Positions 12,801-26,700 of a stretch of 64,000 nt of DNA are shown here, in pieces; positions within the stretch are counted from its first letter, which is position 1; every line of letters begins with the position of its first letter. The stretch is from Chromobotia macracanthus. Taxonomy: Eukaryota > Chordata > Actinopteri > Cypriniformes > Botiidae. Location: assembly GCA_036877525.1 (NCBI GenBank), contig JAZGTH010000014.1:1036001-1100000 (forward strand), read 5' to 3'. The notes beneath the pieces were generated by a model. That model saw only the letters and a list, made by a program, of their open reading frames with translations. It did not search any database and was not told where the DNA came from. Both the position numbers and the translations under genes were made by a program.

Positions 12801-15800
12801 AATCTCTCAGCACGCCTCCTCTTTAACACCTAACATTATCATACTCACTCTGCCATCCTCTCACTCTCTAAACATACAGATTCATTTCATTTCAAAACTC
12901 CCAATCATGTTGCAGTTTTCATGCTTGCTATATTTGTAAATTTGATACATTTGCTATATTTAAAAATTACACATTTCTACATAATAGGACAACACTGCAG
13001 ACACACTGTACAAAACTAATGTTTACCGGCAAACCTTTAAACAACCAGTATTCCTAGAGAGCATATGTGTATGTGCTAGCCAAAAACCATTGAGATTTTA
13101 AATCTTTAAATCAATACACAACCTGCACATGGTTCAATCAGAATCAATTTTAATACAGTCTATTGTGGTATTACTCTATAAATCTGTCAGTTCATAAATG
13201 ATATATTACAGGAGATATGAAATTCAGTGACTTACAATGATAAATCAGGGGGATATAATGAGGCTTCACAGTGTATACAGCTGCTGTATGTCTGTGCTGC
13301 AAAAAACACCAGAGTGATTTAACTGCAAACCTTTCAGAGCAGCTAAACACCAACAAACTTTGTCAAAGTTAAACTGAATATTCTGTTTATTCTTAACATT
13401 CGGAAATGTTCTATTCAGACATTTTCTTCTGGACATACTGATATTTATTTTGCAGGGTGATCTGAATAATGAAGTCTATTGTTGCATCTTCTGCTGCAGC
13501 CCAGTGAGAACTAGAGCCCCAGAATCTGCTTAACAAAATTATAAACCTTTTGCCCCAAATCATTAATTCAATTCTCACTGGAGCCTTTTCATCTGTCCAC
13601 ACAGCTGAACTGAAGCGTCTTAGAGAGAGAGGACCGAGGCAGTGAAACAGGCTGCCCTAATCAACAATACAATCCCAGTTCTACACTCTCCCATACAATG
13701 ACTGTGTCTGTCTGTGGAGACACTCCAGTAAAACTGCACAGGCTGGGCTGCAGACAGATGATGATGGTTAATTGAAAGTCTTCCTCATCCCTCTCGCTTT
13801 TCAATGAGCGTCTGCTTCCATTCAGCTCAGCAGAGTGAGATTTTGATTGGAAGTGACTAAAGAAAATTACACTAGGTGAGACAAAGCTGCCAGTCTGAAT
13901 CCTGAACAAAACAAGACTGAGAGATTTTTATCCTCTAGTGAGGAAAGACTAACAATACTGAAACACACATACACAGTTCACAATAACTCATGTGGCTTCA
14001 CCTGTACCTTTAGCTAGAAGACCTTTTTTACCGTCCATAGCAAATTTAAGTGGTCAATGATGTAACTTCCTGTGGAAAAACTTTCAAACTCACAACAACT
14101 CGAGGGATTGTTGTGGCACATCACTGAAACTCACACTGACACGACTGCAGAAAATCCAGAGCCGTTTCCTCTTCTGGGTGAAGAAACACTGCTCACACAC
14201 ACGCACACCCTCTCAAAGGAAATCTAAGACACTGCCCATAGTCTCTATTCACATAAACATGGACTCTTCTCATCAAAGTCTCTATAAAGGAACACATTGT
14301 CTCAGTCTGTTGTATCTTCAGGCAGAGCATCAATAGAGAAGATCGTCTCTGAGCTCTAGTTCACAGACACACATCTTCTGGCAGACAAGATGCAAACCGT
14401 GTAGTCAATATGCTGGGCTTCTCACAGCCGGAAAGACCTTTAAACATTAGTACAGGGGTCTCAGATCTGGTGCTGCTATCAAATATTCTTTACATCACAG
14501 AATTTGGAGCCATTCTGTGAATAAGTTCATTTCACTTAAAGGAAAGAATGGAGGGTATGTCATTATTTACTCGTCCTCATACCATCCCAAACCTGAAAGC
14601 TGCTATTTTCTTCAGAGTCTGAACATTTTCCAACATTTACATGAACTTACTCATTCTGCATTCTCACATCAACAGTGTCACAAATCAGAAACAGCATAAA
14701 TGTTTTTTGAAGCCGTATGAGAGCTTTATGTAAGGAACAGATCTAAACTAAAGTTGTTCCCGATTCATTTTTACATTTGATTTCTGAGAGTGACATGACG
14801 ACAAGCAAATAATGACAGAATGTTTATTGTTTAAAATATATTTGTGTAAACTCATTCAGTTTCTTTAAAACACAAAGATAATGCTTCAAGACAGTGATAT
14901 TAACACAAATGACAAATATGAGGAATAACTATAAACGCATGAATTAAATTAACTACGTCTAGCTAACTAGCTCTCTTATTCTCACTAAAGTGAACATTAA
15001 GCTTGACATAAATTGGAGCCTCTGACAACAAAATCGTTTCACTGCAAATTCTGATATCAAATGGGAGAAAAGCTCACACGCCTCCATTAAGAACTGTTAT
15101 TTCTGCAAATGGAAATGACAGCTGAAAGCTATCTGGCTGTATATTTCTCCAGTCATTATGTGAATTAAATACTTGAGGGTTTGTTGCCAATGAATACAGA
15201 AATTGTGAAGTTTAATTTCATTTTGCTTCACACTGTATGAAACATAAAAGAATAAATGATCTTAGTGCAAATGAGAAATTATATAATGTACTATAATATG
15301 TATAATTAAAACATCACTAATACAGTGACTTTTAGACAGTGTCAGCACTGGAGTGTCAGCACTGGAGTTTCAGTGAAAGTTTGCTCAAATATATAACATC
15401 ATTTGTGTTTCACTGAGAAAGCTTTGAGACTCTCATGCAAAAGCTGATATAAACATAAGCAGGAAAATGAATACAGATGAATACAGTCAGAGGCACTATT
15501 GAGTTACGATGATTAAGAAAAACAATGACCATTATTCTCAGACAGTTAAGCCTGAGTTTGCTGAGCACTCTGAAGAGTAATAGTTCAACTGATGGAGGTA
15601 ATTTCATTATACTCAATGAAGCCCATTTGTAGAAATGGAGGAAATATATACAGGCACTAATGTATGTCAATCTAACATCGCAGATCCTGACAGAACCATT
15701 CAACACTTTCCTCAGTTATGCTGAAATGTCTTTACTTATACTTTTATATTTTACTTATATATTTTACATTTCTTTAACCTATTGTATGCAAAATATTCTA

Positions 15801-18800
15801 ACAAAAAAACCCCATTGAATTATTAACATTTCATATCATTTTAGTGTATACAGAGCACACGTTTGCAGAATGACCACAAAACTATATTTGATTGCAATTT
15901 AAGAGTATTGGGTGTTATTCTCCTACAGATGTACTATCATCAACTTTTCCTGCAAAATTTCTGACAGTCCACAGATAAAGCTTATGATTTCCTACCTATA
16001 TTTCATGCCTGTTCTCATGCTCTGCTCACTGGAAGAGGGCACGCTCTGGACGGACAGCTGACCAAGGCTACGGGCCACCATGGCCACGGCTTTGAACTTG
16101 CTCCGGGTGCCCGTGTTTGGACTGTTGGCGTTTTGGCGATTGAGTCTGTCATCAGTGCTACGACTCATGGACCTGTGGTCCGTGCACACAAATGACACCT
16201 GCATCCTGATTCTAGACTATCACAAAGACAAACCCAAAGGGTACAGTTCCTAAAACAAGCTTAGACTGGAGACGTTCTCCCTGTGACTCCTGCTCGGTCC
16301 AATCAGAGAACTTACAGAAGGTGAATGACCAGGAGGGCTTATCCAACTGAGCTTTAAAGCACTAGACTGGTTAAAAAATGAATAAAGCTGTCTCCAGAGC
16401 AACTCACAAATCCCATATCACTGCTTCCCCAACTGGCACATGAAGTTCACCATTCGTTCATAATGTAGCCTGATGCTGAAGACCACCAGCACGGCTTCCA
16501 TACCACATACAGTCTCGCAAAGAGTTTCTGCTGGATGTTCTCAATTCCAACGGCAGGATCTTTCTTAACTTCTATTTCTGGTTCAGCAATCTCTCTTTGC
16601 ATTTCAGTCCTTTGTTAAACCCTAAACACAGACACGGTTTTTACAACAAACATCCAAATACAGCATCTGATTTCACATTGCCTTTGTGATCTCAGCTCAG
16701 CGCTTCAGGTGCACTGCTGGACAGTGCCAGAACACAATTCCTGATGTATTAAAGAGATTTCAAAAATAAAACAGGAAAACTGATGCATCAATAAATCAAT
16801 CTCATGTCTCCTCCTTTGAAAACGCGGAGTTTGTCAGCGATGAGGTGCGTCCCTCCTTAGCAGAGATTAAACTTACAAGTGCATTCACAGCGCGAGATAC
16901 AAAGAGAGAGAGCGTGCGTGAACGAGTACAAGAGGGTGGGAGGGGCAAAGGAGCTGAAATCGAGAGCGTATAAATTGCCACAAAATGACAGAGAGAGAGA
17001 CAGAGAGAGAGAGAGACAGAGGGTGTTTAGTCTTATTTTTCCACTGGAGTATATACTATTGTTCTTTAGTCAATAGTCAGTCACGATTTCTGCTGTTCAA
17101 AAATACTAAATTTTGGTACATAACTCATCCTGCACAGAAATAAATGACACTTATAATCATGTGACTTTTATAATTATTGCCTGGTGGACAGATTTCCTGC
17201 AGTCTTACATTAAGGAAGGGACCTGAACCCTGCAGTATTTAGGGACCAGAATATCATGCAGACTTCGGAAAGTGATCTTTTGACTTGGGTCAGCAAGTAA
17301 TCTAACTAGCAACCACCTAGAAACACCCTAGCAACCACACAGCTACATGCTATGATCATTTTAAAAGCAACTGCACAGCAGCACGTTCAACGGTCATCAG
17401 AACACTAGCATTTATTTGCAAGATTTTTAAATGCTTGCCAATGCAAATGTATTTTTCTTGTCATGCTAATTGAATGCAGCGAAATGAAAATGCAATTGAG
17501 AGAGACTGTGAGATGGGAGATTGCAAGCGAGAGCAGGAGGTGTATTTGCACAGCTCGCAGCTGTTGCCACTGTAGCAGCTCGTGCGTTATTATCTGACCA
17601 CACTGACTGCAAGCTATTGACTATCACCAGCAGAATAAAGGTTCAAAGGTTCATAACAAACACAATTTAGCTTGCAACACGGCAGGATCCTTCATGTGTA
17701 AAATATTCATTATGCAATCTAATCCTTCTGAATGTGTATCAGAGACAGGATAGGCCGTTTAATCACTACAGTTCACCTGCCTGTCCTCCTGTCCGAGCCC
17801 TGATGCTGTACTCTCAACCTTTTATTACATGATTTCACACATAACTGTGAATGTGGCAAAATTGTGCAGTTATGAATCAGCACGGTGTATGATGTGGAAA
17901 AAGGCAAGAAGCCCAACCAGCAGCCAGTTAGACGGGCTATAGAGATCAATGCAGTCAGGAAGTAAATTGGGAATCTGTACCTCAAAATAATAATATTGGC
18001 AGATTAAAGGAAATTTAGTTTTAATTGGGATTCTGCATAGCATTGGACAGACAGTGTGTAATGGTGCATGCTTTTACACTAATAAATGTAAAAATAATGA
18101 AGCATATCTAATGAAGACCTGCTGCCCAAGTCCAAAATAAACTTTCTGCCACACTTTCCAACAGCGGGCGAATTCAGAAAATTAGCAGCTCATTTACATA
18201 TTAATTTACAATTATAAACATTTCATTCTGGTCATAGAAGTCTGCTTGTCCCCATGACAATGACAGCTGGGTAGCCTCAGACACCTGAATACCTGCCAAT
18301 AACAGTTCAAAACATCATCATGTGAATCAGAAGAAAATCACACCTGGATCATGACTGGAACCGCATGAGAGACTTATGAAAGGTTCAGTCAGAAGCAGCT
18401 CAGACTGCAGTGATGAACACAATCATCTCTCCAAAGCATCGTCACAAAACATAACGCACATGTAAACTGGTGGAGTGAAGCGTCTAAAATAGTGCTGGAT
18501 AACTTTTGTACCCATAGACTTTTTTTCTGTCTGTTTCGTTAACTTCAGTTAAGTGGGGATGGCTCGGGCTGTGGGAGGCTCACACGTCACACTTGCTAAA
18601 CCTCAGCCGACGATTCTGTCACCCGTGTGCAACCCTGGACGATGCAAACCTCGTCAAGCGGAGCAAGAGCCTTAGTGTATGTCAGCTTCTTTTACTATCA
18701 AACCGTGACTCTGAACTTTCTGTGTGCGTGTATGACCAAAATACATCACACCAAAAAAAACTACAATAATTTCTAACGTTTCAAAATCAGTCCTAGAAGA

Positions 18801-21800
18801 AAAACACTTTCTAGAAAAACACTTTACAATAAGGTTCCATTTGTTACATCCGCTAACTACCTCAGTTAACATGAGCTAACAATTTATACAGCATTTTAGT
18901 TAATTTCAACATTTACTAATAATGTTTTTAAAACTAAAAGTGAATGGACAATAAATAATTAGCCAATGGGGCTGATTATGGGAAAAATAGCTTGGATTTG
19001 TGGTACATGTAAACTGTGTTGAATGCTGACGGCGTTGGGAGCCGTGACAAAACAACAAGCAGTTTATCAGGCCGAACAAGCCCAGAGGCCTCGTTCTCTC
19101 ATATTGTGTATCTGCACGTACAGTACCGTGGTGAAACCCACACCACCGTCACACAACCCTCCACCATCTGCAGAGCAGCTCGCTTTAAACACTTGTATTT
19201 TGACCTGCGTGTGGGTTCTAGTTGCCAAGTAACAAACGATTCATAACCATCATGCCTCAGTAAGCGCACGGATTCATCGGGCAGGTTGATATCGGTTCAT
19301 GATTGTTAGAATGTGAATGAGGGAGATCGATGTAAGCATGACACCCAGGACAGAAGCGTCTGTCACAATAACCCAGAGAACCTGATCAATACAAAACACC
19401 AGCCGTGTGTTGTGTGAGTCTGACAGTTTAGAAGCTCTGGGTCTTCTTCCCACACTGACTCGTCACAGTGCTTGTGAATGTGGGCAGGCGGATGTGTAAT
19501 CTCTATGGCAACTAAAGTTTTCATCCACACTACAGCCAAGGATGACTTTCTAAACCAGATTCAACAGTTATTCTCAAACTCAAACTCGATGTGTTGAAAA
19601 CCCTATACACAGTAATTCTGAAATACTACAGCACTGAAATTAGTCTTTCTGTCCACACACCTCCTTCCTGAATAGTGTCTCAAATCTATAATCAAATATT
19701 ACACATGAAACCTCATGAAAGAGACACACTCTTTGCGAGTTCACATATAAAAATCTGTGGCTAGTTTGGCAGTAAATTAAACTTTACTTTAAAAGCACCA
19801 GTACGAGTTAAATTATCTCACTTCTGCTTAAATGATTTTAATATATGTAAATTCATTCCACCAAATTCCAAAGTTGTTTCCCCAAAAATCAGCACAGAAA
19901 ATGTGGAAAGAGTCGACAGATTCCATCTGAATGTAGTTAAAACAGCAACACATAATAACATTTAGGGTTTTCACAGTCATCAACTGAGCAGTCTACTGTG
20001 GAACGCTGAATGACAGAAAGCAATTGCTTTTTAATGAAAGTCAAACAGAAACAGCTGAAAGTTGAAATGAAGGATTGGTGTGTCGTTCTGTTGATCGTGC
20101 AGTAACTACAGGCTTTCATGTCTCACTGAATTTCCCCTGATGGAGACCCAGTATCACACACACACTTAATTCTCAACAGAGACCTGCAGATGAGGAACTG
20201 CCATCTGATACCACCTCACAACACACTAACAAACACACATTCACTTCTGTGAACACAACAAGCCACCATGCAAATCACTTTAATCGTGTCTAAATAACAA
20301 TTGCTACACACTCTGTGATAGAGAGAATGTATGAAAGCAGTGCTGTGTGAGGTGCGTGACAGAGAGAGCAGCTGAATACACACACATAAACTAAAGAAAA
20401 CAAGTATTCTGCATGAAATCCGAAAAATGTAGTTATTGCGTTGGGCCTACTTTTTAAGGTTATTGTGCATTAATGATATAATTTCAAAACATCTAAAGGT
20501 TTGTTATTATTATTTAACTCAGAGTTTTTCTAACAGTGTTGTGATGATGTTGACATGAGTCCAGTCACAGTTAGTTCACTCCAGTACTCTGATCCTAAAG
20601 TGTTCTTCAACCAAATGCATTTCTATTACACAGTCCACTTCGCTTCAGAAACACTGCTGTCAGACAGACAGACTGCAGCTCAGGTCAGAGCCGGCAACAG
20701 TAACACGACAACTGCCATCTCACAATCACCTCCACAACTCTGATCCACCCCACATAACACCTGATTCCAAACCAATCATCAAACCACACATCATTTAGCT
20801 TTTCAATCAGACAACTGGCACTCACGGTAAATTAATTTATTCGTTTTTTGATAGATATTTAAAACAGAAATACAGTATAAGGTGTTTTAATGTGCAATCA
20901 TTTTGCATCATGGTAACATTAAACAATCATTTTTGCTCCATTTTAAGTCCATTTTAATGAAGCAACTGGTTTATAAATGATGAAATTGTAAAATATATCT
21001 TATGGTTATATCTGTGCAAAAAACACATTATGTAACACCTGAGTAAACAAGACTCAGAACAGTAAAAGTAACATTATGAAATGAGTAGTTCTGACTTTAA
21101 TCTGATTGGATGAACATTTGAAATCTTGCGCTGGTGTAAAATCGCAGACTCAGTTCTCCAGTGTCACCATCTCAGCAGGTTCTGGCTTTAATTAAGTGCT
21201 CAACTTCAGTTTATCTTTAAATCTACTGAGCTCCTCAAATCTCAGAGTTTTCTTCTGGACTGTCTGCACACAGAGCGCTGACAACACAATATCTGCTTCT
21301 CGCTGTAAAAGACACAGTGTACAGTTACAGTTAATGCTGCTGGCTGAAAATCACATCACAAGGAACATTACGGCTGATTCAGACAATATGAATCCCAGCA
21401 CACACGTATAAGCAACATTTACAGAGACAATGAGACACATGGGAAATTACTCACATAATAAACTACTAGGATAAGTACTAACATTCATAAACCAGGTGTC
21501 ATTTTCACAGGTGGCCCATAATTGTTCAATGACAGACCCGATCCATCACTGTTAGACTCGCAAACATTGGCAGACTGACATTACCAGAAAGCGTGTGATG
21601 ACTGAACTGCGGCAGGGCTTCACTCACCTGCACAACACTATTGTGTATGTCTGGAGAGGCAGGTTTCACAATTTTGCCAGAAGGCATAAATCTCACAAAA
21701 ACACTCAATCACTTGACAGCTGAAGGGTCTGACTCCTGCCCCCCTTAACTGAACTCAAACCAGTCAAATTCAACAAAAAGAAAAATTTGTGCTCAGCAAA

Positions 21801-23703
21801 AAATTTAATAGCTTTCCTGTAACAATAAGTCACAAATGGAATCACACTAAGACACACACACACACATATTTAAGTCTCAAAAGTTTTCATCTTAATGGAA
21901 ATCTGAGCACTTTACGAATCAATTGTTTTTGTATCTTAACGAGGCGGCAAGGGATCACTGCAGTCAGCGATGCTGAGGAGAGACAATCAGAGCTCAGTCG
22001 CAAAATCCACTAAACCACGCATGAGAAGAACTGGGAGATCAGAGGTACAGTTAAGATAAAATTCCCCCTGGGTTTGTTACAGAACGCTAAAACAATGTTA
22101 CATCACAGACTTATTTTATTTACTACAATGCCTTACCAGCATCTCCAACTGATATCTGTAAAGCTAAATCAGAAAAATCGGACGACCTGTACAAACTATA
22201 AAATCCCTCAGACTTACATTAATGGGGGAACCTTAATATACTTATACCAGAAAGTAAACACCCTCACAAGTACTCAGATCACCTTAGCAACTGCATAGCA
22301 ATGCCCTAGTAACCACTCACATCATCCTGAAAACCTAAAACTGTTTGTTTAAATCTCCAATTACATCATTTGTAAGATTACATTAACTTAAATATTACTG
22401 TAATGCAATCATAAATCTTAAATGACTAATATAATCGTATAAATGACAAGAGAATATATGATGTATCAGGACTTCTCACTGATCTCAAAGCCTGTCCACT
22501 GATGTTTCCCCTAACCGGAAGGCTGTAAGGTTATTTCAGGTTCATAAACATTATGAAATATTGCCATATTGATGTGGACAAGGGAATGATCTGAAGAGCT
22601 CTGACATAAGCTGCACTCTAAGAAACATATTCCTTCCCTCACAATCAAGACGATTTTCTGTAAGACTGCTTTGAAACATTGTGTATTGTGAAAAGCAAAC
22701 TTAAACCTGAAAAATGACTTGATTGTTATCTTCTCAACAAATCAATGAAAAAAAACAGCCAGGATGACTACAGCTTTTAAAGCCAGACACCATGAACAAG
22801 TGCGGTGAGAAACCATTCTTAAACTAATATAAACAGTATGTTTTGTTTTTTACAGATTTGGTTTCTGGGGGTAAATATGATCAGATGGCACATGCCTCTC
22901 CTTCAGCTCACATGACCAGAGCAAATATCATCAGAATCTACAGCAGAAAGTTACAGATCCATCATGTTCAGTCTGGAGGTTGTCCAGAAGGAATTCATCT
23001 CTACCAGTAAAGGCTTGAGATTAGCGCTGGTCTGACAAGAGGGTATCACAAAGCCAAAGAGACTGGCTATCCTACACGAGAAACACAGCAATGAAAAGCA
23101 GAGCACATCTGGTTTTATTAGGCTATATCGCTAAATCAGCAAATACAGATCAATTAATTTCTTAGGAAGAGTATAAAAACGTCCCAGTTAAAAACTGGTA
23201 TGCATTGCAATCAATATGAAGGGCACTCACAACAATTACAGCCTGCAAAGACAACAGTTTCACATAACATCTGCAGAGAAACTACACAATAGCACAGTCA
23301 TATAAAATACCTACACACACAATCTTAAAGTGTACAAGACTGCAACAAGAAGTGCTGTCAGCGCAAGAGTAAACAACATAGTCAGCAATATCATGCTAAT
23401 AAGGATTAATCTATATTTTCTGTGGCACCAGTGAAATTGTTGCCAGCCTAGTTTTGAGTCATTGTGAGCAGTGAGCTCTGTGCACATACTGCCACCTGCT
23501 GGCTGAAGATGGAAAGCTCAGACGAGCGACTTATGGAGCAGGTCATGGGTTGGGTCAGTTTAAAATCAATATTAAACAGTTTGTTTGGATATTCCTCACA
23601 CAGAGAAATTTGATCTGCTGTCCTTCACAGATGTTGTCTGACTGACGTCAAACAACGCCCATCAGTGTCCTGAAATGATGGATGGCAGAAAGCTGATCTC
23701 AGT

Positions 23704-23748
<45 letters not shown>

Positions 23749-26700
23749 CTTCAGTCTTGGCTGGATCTCCACCTAGTGGTTATGTCTGGTAATAACAACC
23801 ACACAATGATTGCTACAGTGTTGTTATATCAGCACTCATTGAGTTTGACAGTGATTTCACAGCAATGCTGTTACGACACAGTTTGTAGATTAGATTTGTA
23901 TTTCCTCAGGACAATGACAGCGCTGGCAAGCTGTCAAACAGTGTTTGTAAGTATGTTTAGGATTTGGTTTAACATGAATGAGGTGCTGCATCAGTGCTCT
24001 TCTGTCTGCTGTGCACAGCAATTGTGACAGACTGATCAACAGATGCAGGAAGAAAAAGAGCAATCGCAATCCAGTATGTATATTCTGTATGTTAAGTGAG
24101 TTAAGATGCGGAAAATTGTGGAGAAAACTGTTGCCTTGCAAGTACTGTAAACATGTTTATTCTATGAAGGACTAAAAAGTGAAACTGAAGAGGAATTTTG
24201 AAGTGTCTTTGAGTTTCTTGGCAGGTGGAAGGAAATCACTTTTGTAGGTCAGACTTAATTCTAGTGAGTGCTGCCCTGACGCTCACATGTCAAGGACAGG
24301 AGAGGCTGCTCTACATATCACCTTAACAAACATCTGTGACTAACTCCAGTAATTCAGGACACATTAATCCTAACCTTGCACATCATACAGGACTTCAGAT
24401 TCAATCACAGCCCTGCTGTTAAAGCAAATGAAATAAATAGGATGTCTGTGGCTGTAGCAGCACAATGGCTACTGTCAGAGTTAAGTGTATTGCAATCAAA
24501 TGCCAGTCTTTAGCACACTGATAAGAGATCTGTCCATGTTAACCTTGTGAGTACTACTGTTACACAAGCACCATATTGTCTGTCTTAAGAAGACACACAG
24601 TAAGCAGAGAGGCATTTTCTTTCACAGCTTCAGCGTCTATCTATCCCTCCATCCTAAATTAGTCATGAGGGTGATCTGAAATGCATGTTCCTGAATGACC
24701 CGGATGCAGCTTTCTGACAAGAACAAGAAAAGCTGAAGATACACAGTGAACCTGATGTGGCAGGTTTCACATGTTCATGGATCGTCTTTGTTCCTGACAG
24801 CCTATCAGAATTCATGGTTTGCTGCTAATATTAAATATAGGCTCAGGTCTGGGTAAGAACTTAAAGTCAAGACATGCAAAGACCAATCCATTCATTGTAG
24901 AAGTGGCTAGGGAGAAGAAAGTGTGGGCTGACCTTCTTACCCTGTTTCCTCCAGGATTGGGTCTCAGATAAGTGAAAGGAGAATGGATGGATTCACACAA
25001 ACACACCTGTAAATTAGTGACCTCCAATTCTATCATTTCCGAGTTTCCAAGAGAGGGTAACACAGACCATCGGTTTAAGAGAAGATTTATGGAGGTTTCC
25101 AAATACACCAGTCACAATATTAATAAACAAAACTGGTCATTCAACACAATAACTGTTTTCCTGCCAAAAACTACAGCCAAGTAAAACTGGCCATAGAAGA
25201 ACTATAAAGATAATTACAATTTCTATCAATGACACTGATTTTCATCATTTTCGATCAAGCATGTTTCCTATGATCCATTGTTAGTATATGATGGAATAAC
25301 AACCATAAGTCTTGTAACGTGACTGATCTGAACTGACACCAAGATCAGATCTTAATGGTCGGCTGAGTGAGCATTACAGCAAAACACAACAGAGATGCTT
25401 GACTGACTGCTGTCTCTAATACATAACACCAGACAGCCAAAGAGCAGCACATTTCTCTCACCAACACCGTCCATGCGGTAAAACCTCAGAAAGATGGTGG
25501 TAAAACCTCAAAAAGATGACGCCAAAATTTCAGGATCAGGATCAGAATCAAAATATAAATTATTAACTTTTCCTCCACTTCAAACAGATCTCATGAAAAA
25601 AAAAGCTGTACTCCATGTACCATGATGCTTATGAAAATAATGCAACATTACTCATAAAAAATAGCTGGTTTATCTGCTGGAAAATAATAAATAAACATGT
25701 TTAAAAACATTTTAAACTTCTTGTTAGAAGTTTAAACTTGTTAGAGAACTTTAAACTTTTCATTTTCCACAACAGGGAACTGACACACATATAAAGGTGT
25801 ACAAAGAAATAAGTACATAAGTACAAATAAGTACAAAGAAAGTGAGACTCCAACAATCCTATGATATGAAGAAACTCTTGTGACATGCTGAGATGGTTTA
25901 GTGCTCCTGACTCTCCTCAGGAATTGATGTGCTCTTCCTTCCATTGTTGGGCAAATATACCAGCGACCTACTTGATGAAAATAAACCCAGAGCCTCTCAC
26001 ACAGAGCAAACGGGCTGCAGTAACCACAGTGGTGCAGAGCTCTGCATGTTGGATGCAATGTTAAATGTGATGCATAACTTTAGCTTCATAACTGCAGGTG
26101 AACTAGAGAGATCACAGTATCATCCTGTTGCTTTAAAGTTTTATGCTCCACCAACAAAGAGCACAAAACTTTAAAGTCACAACGATGGAACTCAATGCAA
26201 AAGATGAAACTCAAAGACTAGCAAACAAAACCAGTTCACTTAAAGAAACCATAAAAGAACTAAATCAATACTAAATATAGCCCTCTGAGCATACATATGG
26301 GACAACAATGTTCTAAGGACCCCAGCAGACAACCCAGTCTTTCCTGCCATCTTCCAAACAGCAACCCCCTGCAGTATTTCTTTCTTACCTGTACTTCATT
26401 CCAGTCTGGTATGACACACATTCCTCCATTGAGAGGCCGTTCATCTTGAGGAAGTCTTCCATGTTCTTGAGCTGGGCAGCGACCCTCTGTTCTCGGAGTC
26501 GCTGGAGTTCAGCCTGGTCCGTTTGTCTGATTGGTGCTTGATTCAGACCCTGATCTGAGTGATAGCGGCTGATGCCGCTCCGAATACTCTCGCTGTAGGA
26601 CATGGACAGCATCTTGCCTGCGCTGCTGCTGCTGCTGCTTTTACGCACACCACTCGCCCCCACAGGTTTGGGGATCTGCAGATTTTCGGAGGGGAGAGTG

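Larger units (their letters stand above)
8654..15995. other. kcnab2 intron between alternative exon C and exon 2
   Basis: 7.3-kb intron. It holds a 31-bp triplicated repeat (9114-9206), GT runs (9307-9322, 9460-9478) and a cyprinid inverted-repeat element (about 14535-14835). The rest is A+T-rich single-copy-looking DNA without convincing coding sequence on either strand. Confidence 0.7.
16205..26388. other. kcnab2 intron between alternative exons B and C
   Basis: 10-kb intron. It contains the upstream region of exon C, a GA-rich patch (16980-17022), copies of a GTTGCTAGGGTGTT repeat (17308-17345, 22262-22320), an octamer-containing block (17440-17650), a 41-bp GA microsatellite (23706-23746) and a CTCF-like motif (23488-23502). 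No coding exon found. Confidence 0.7.
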
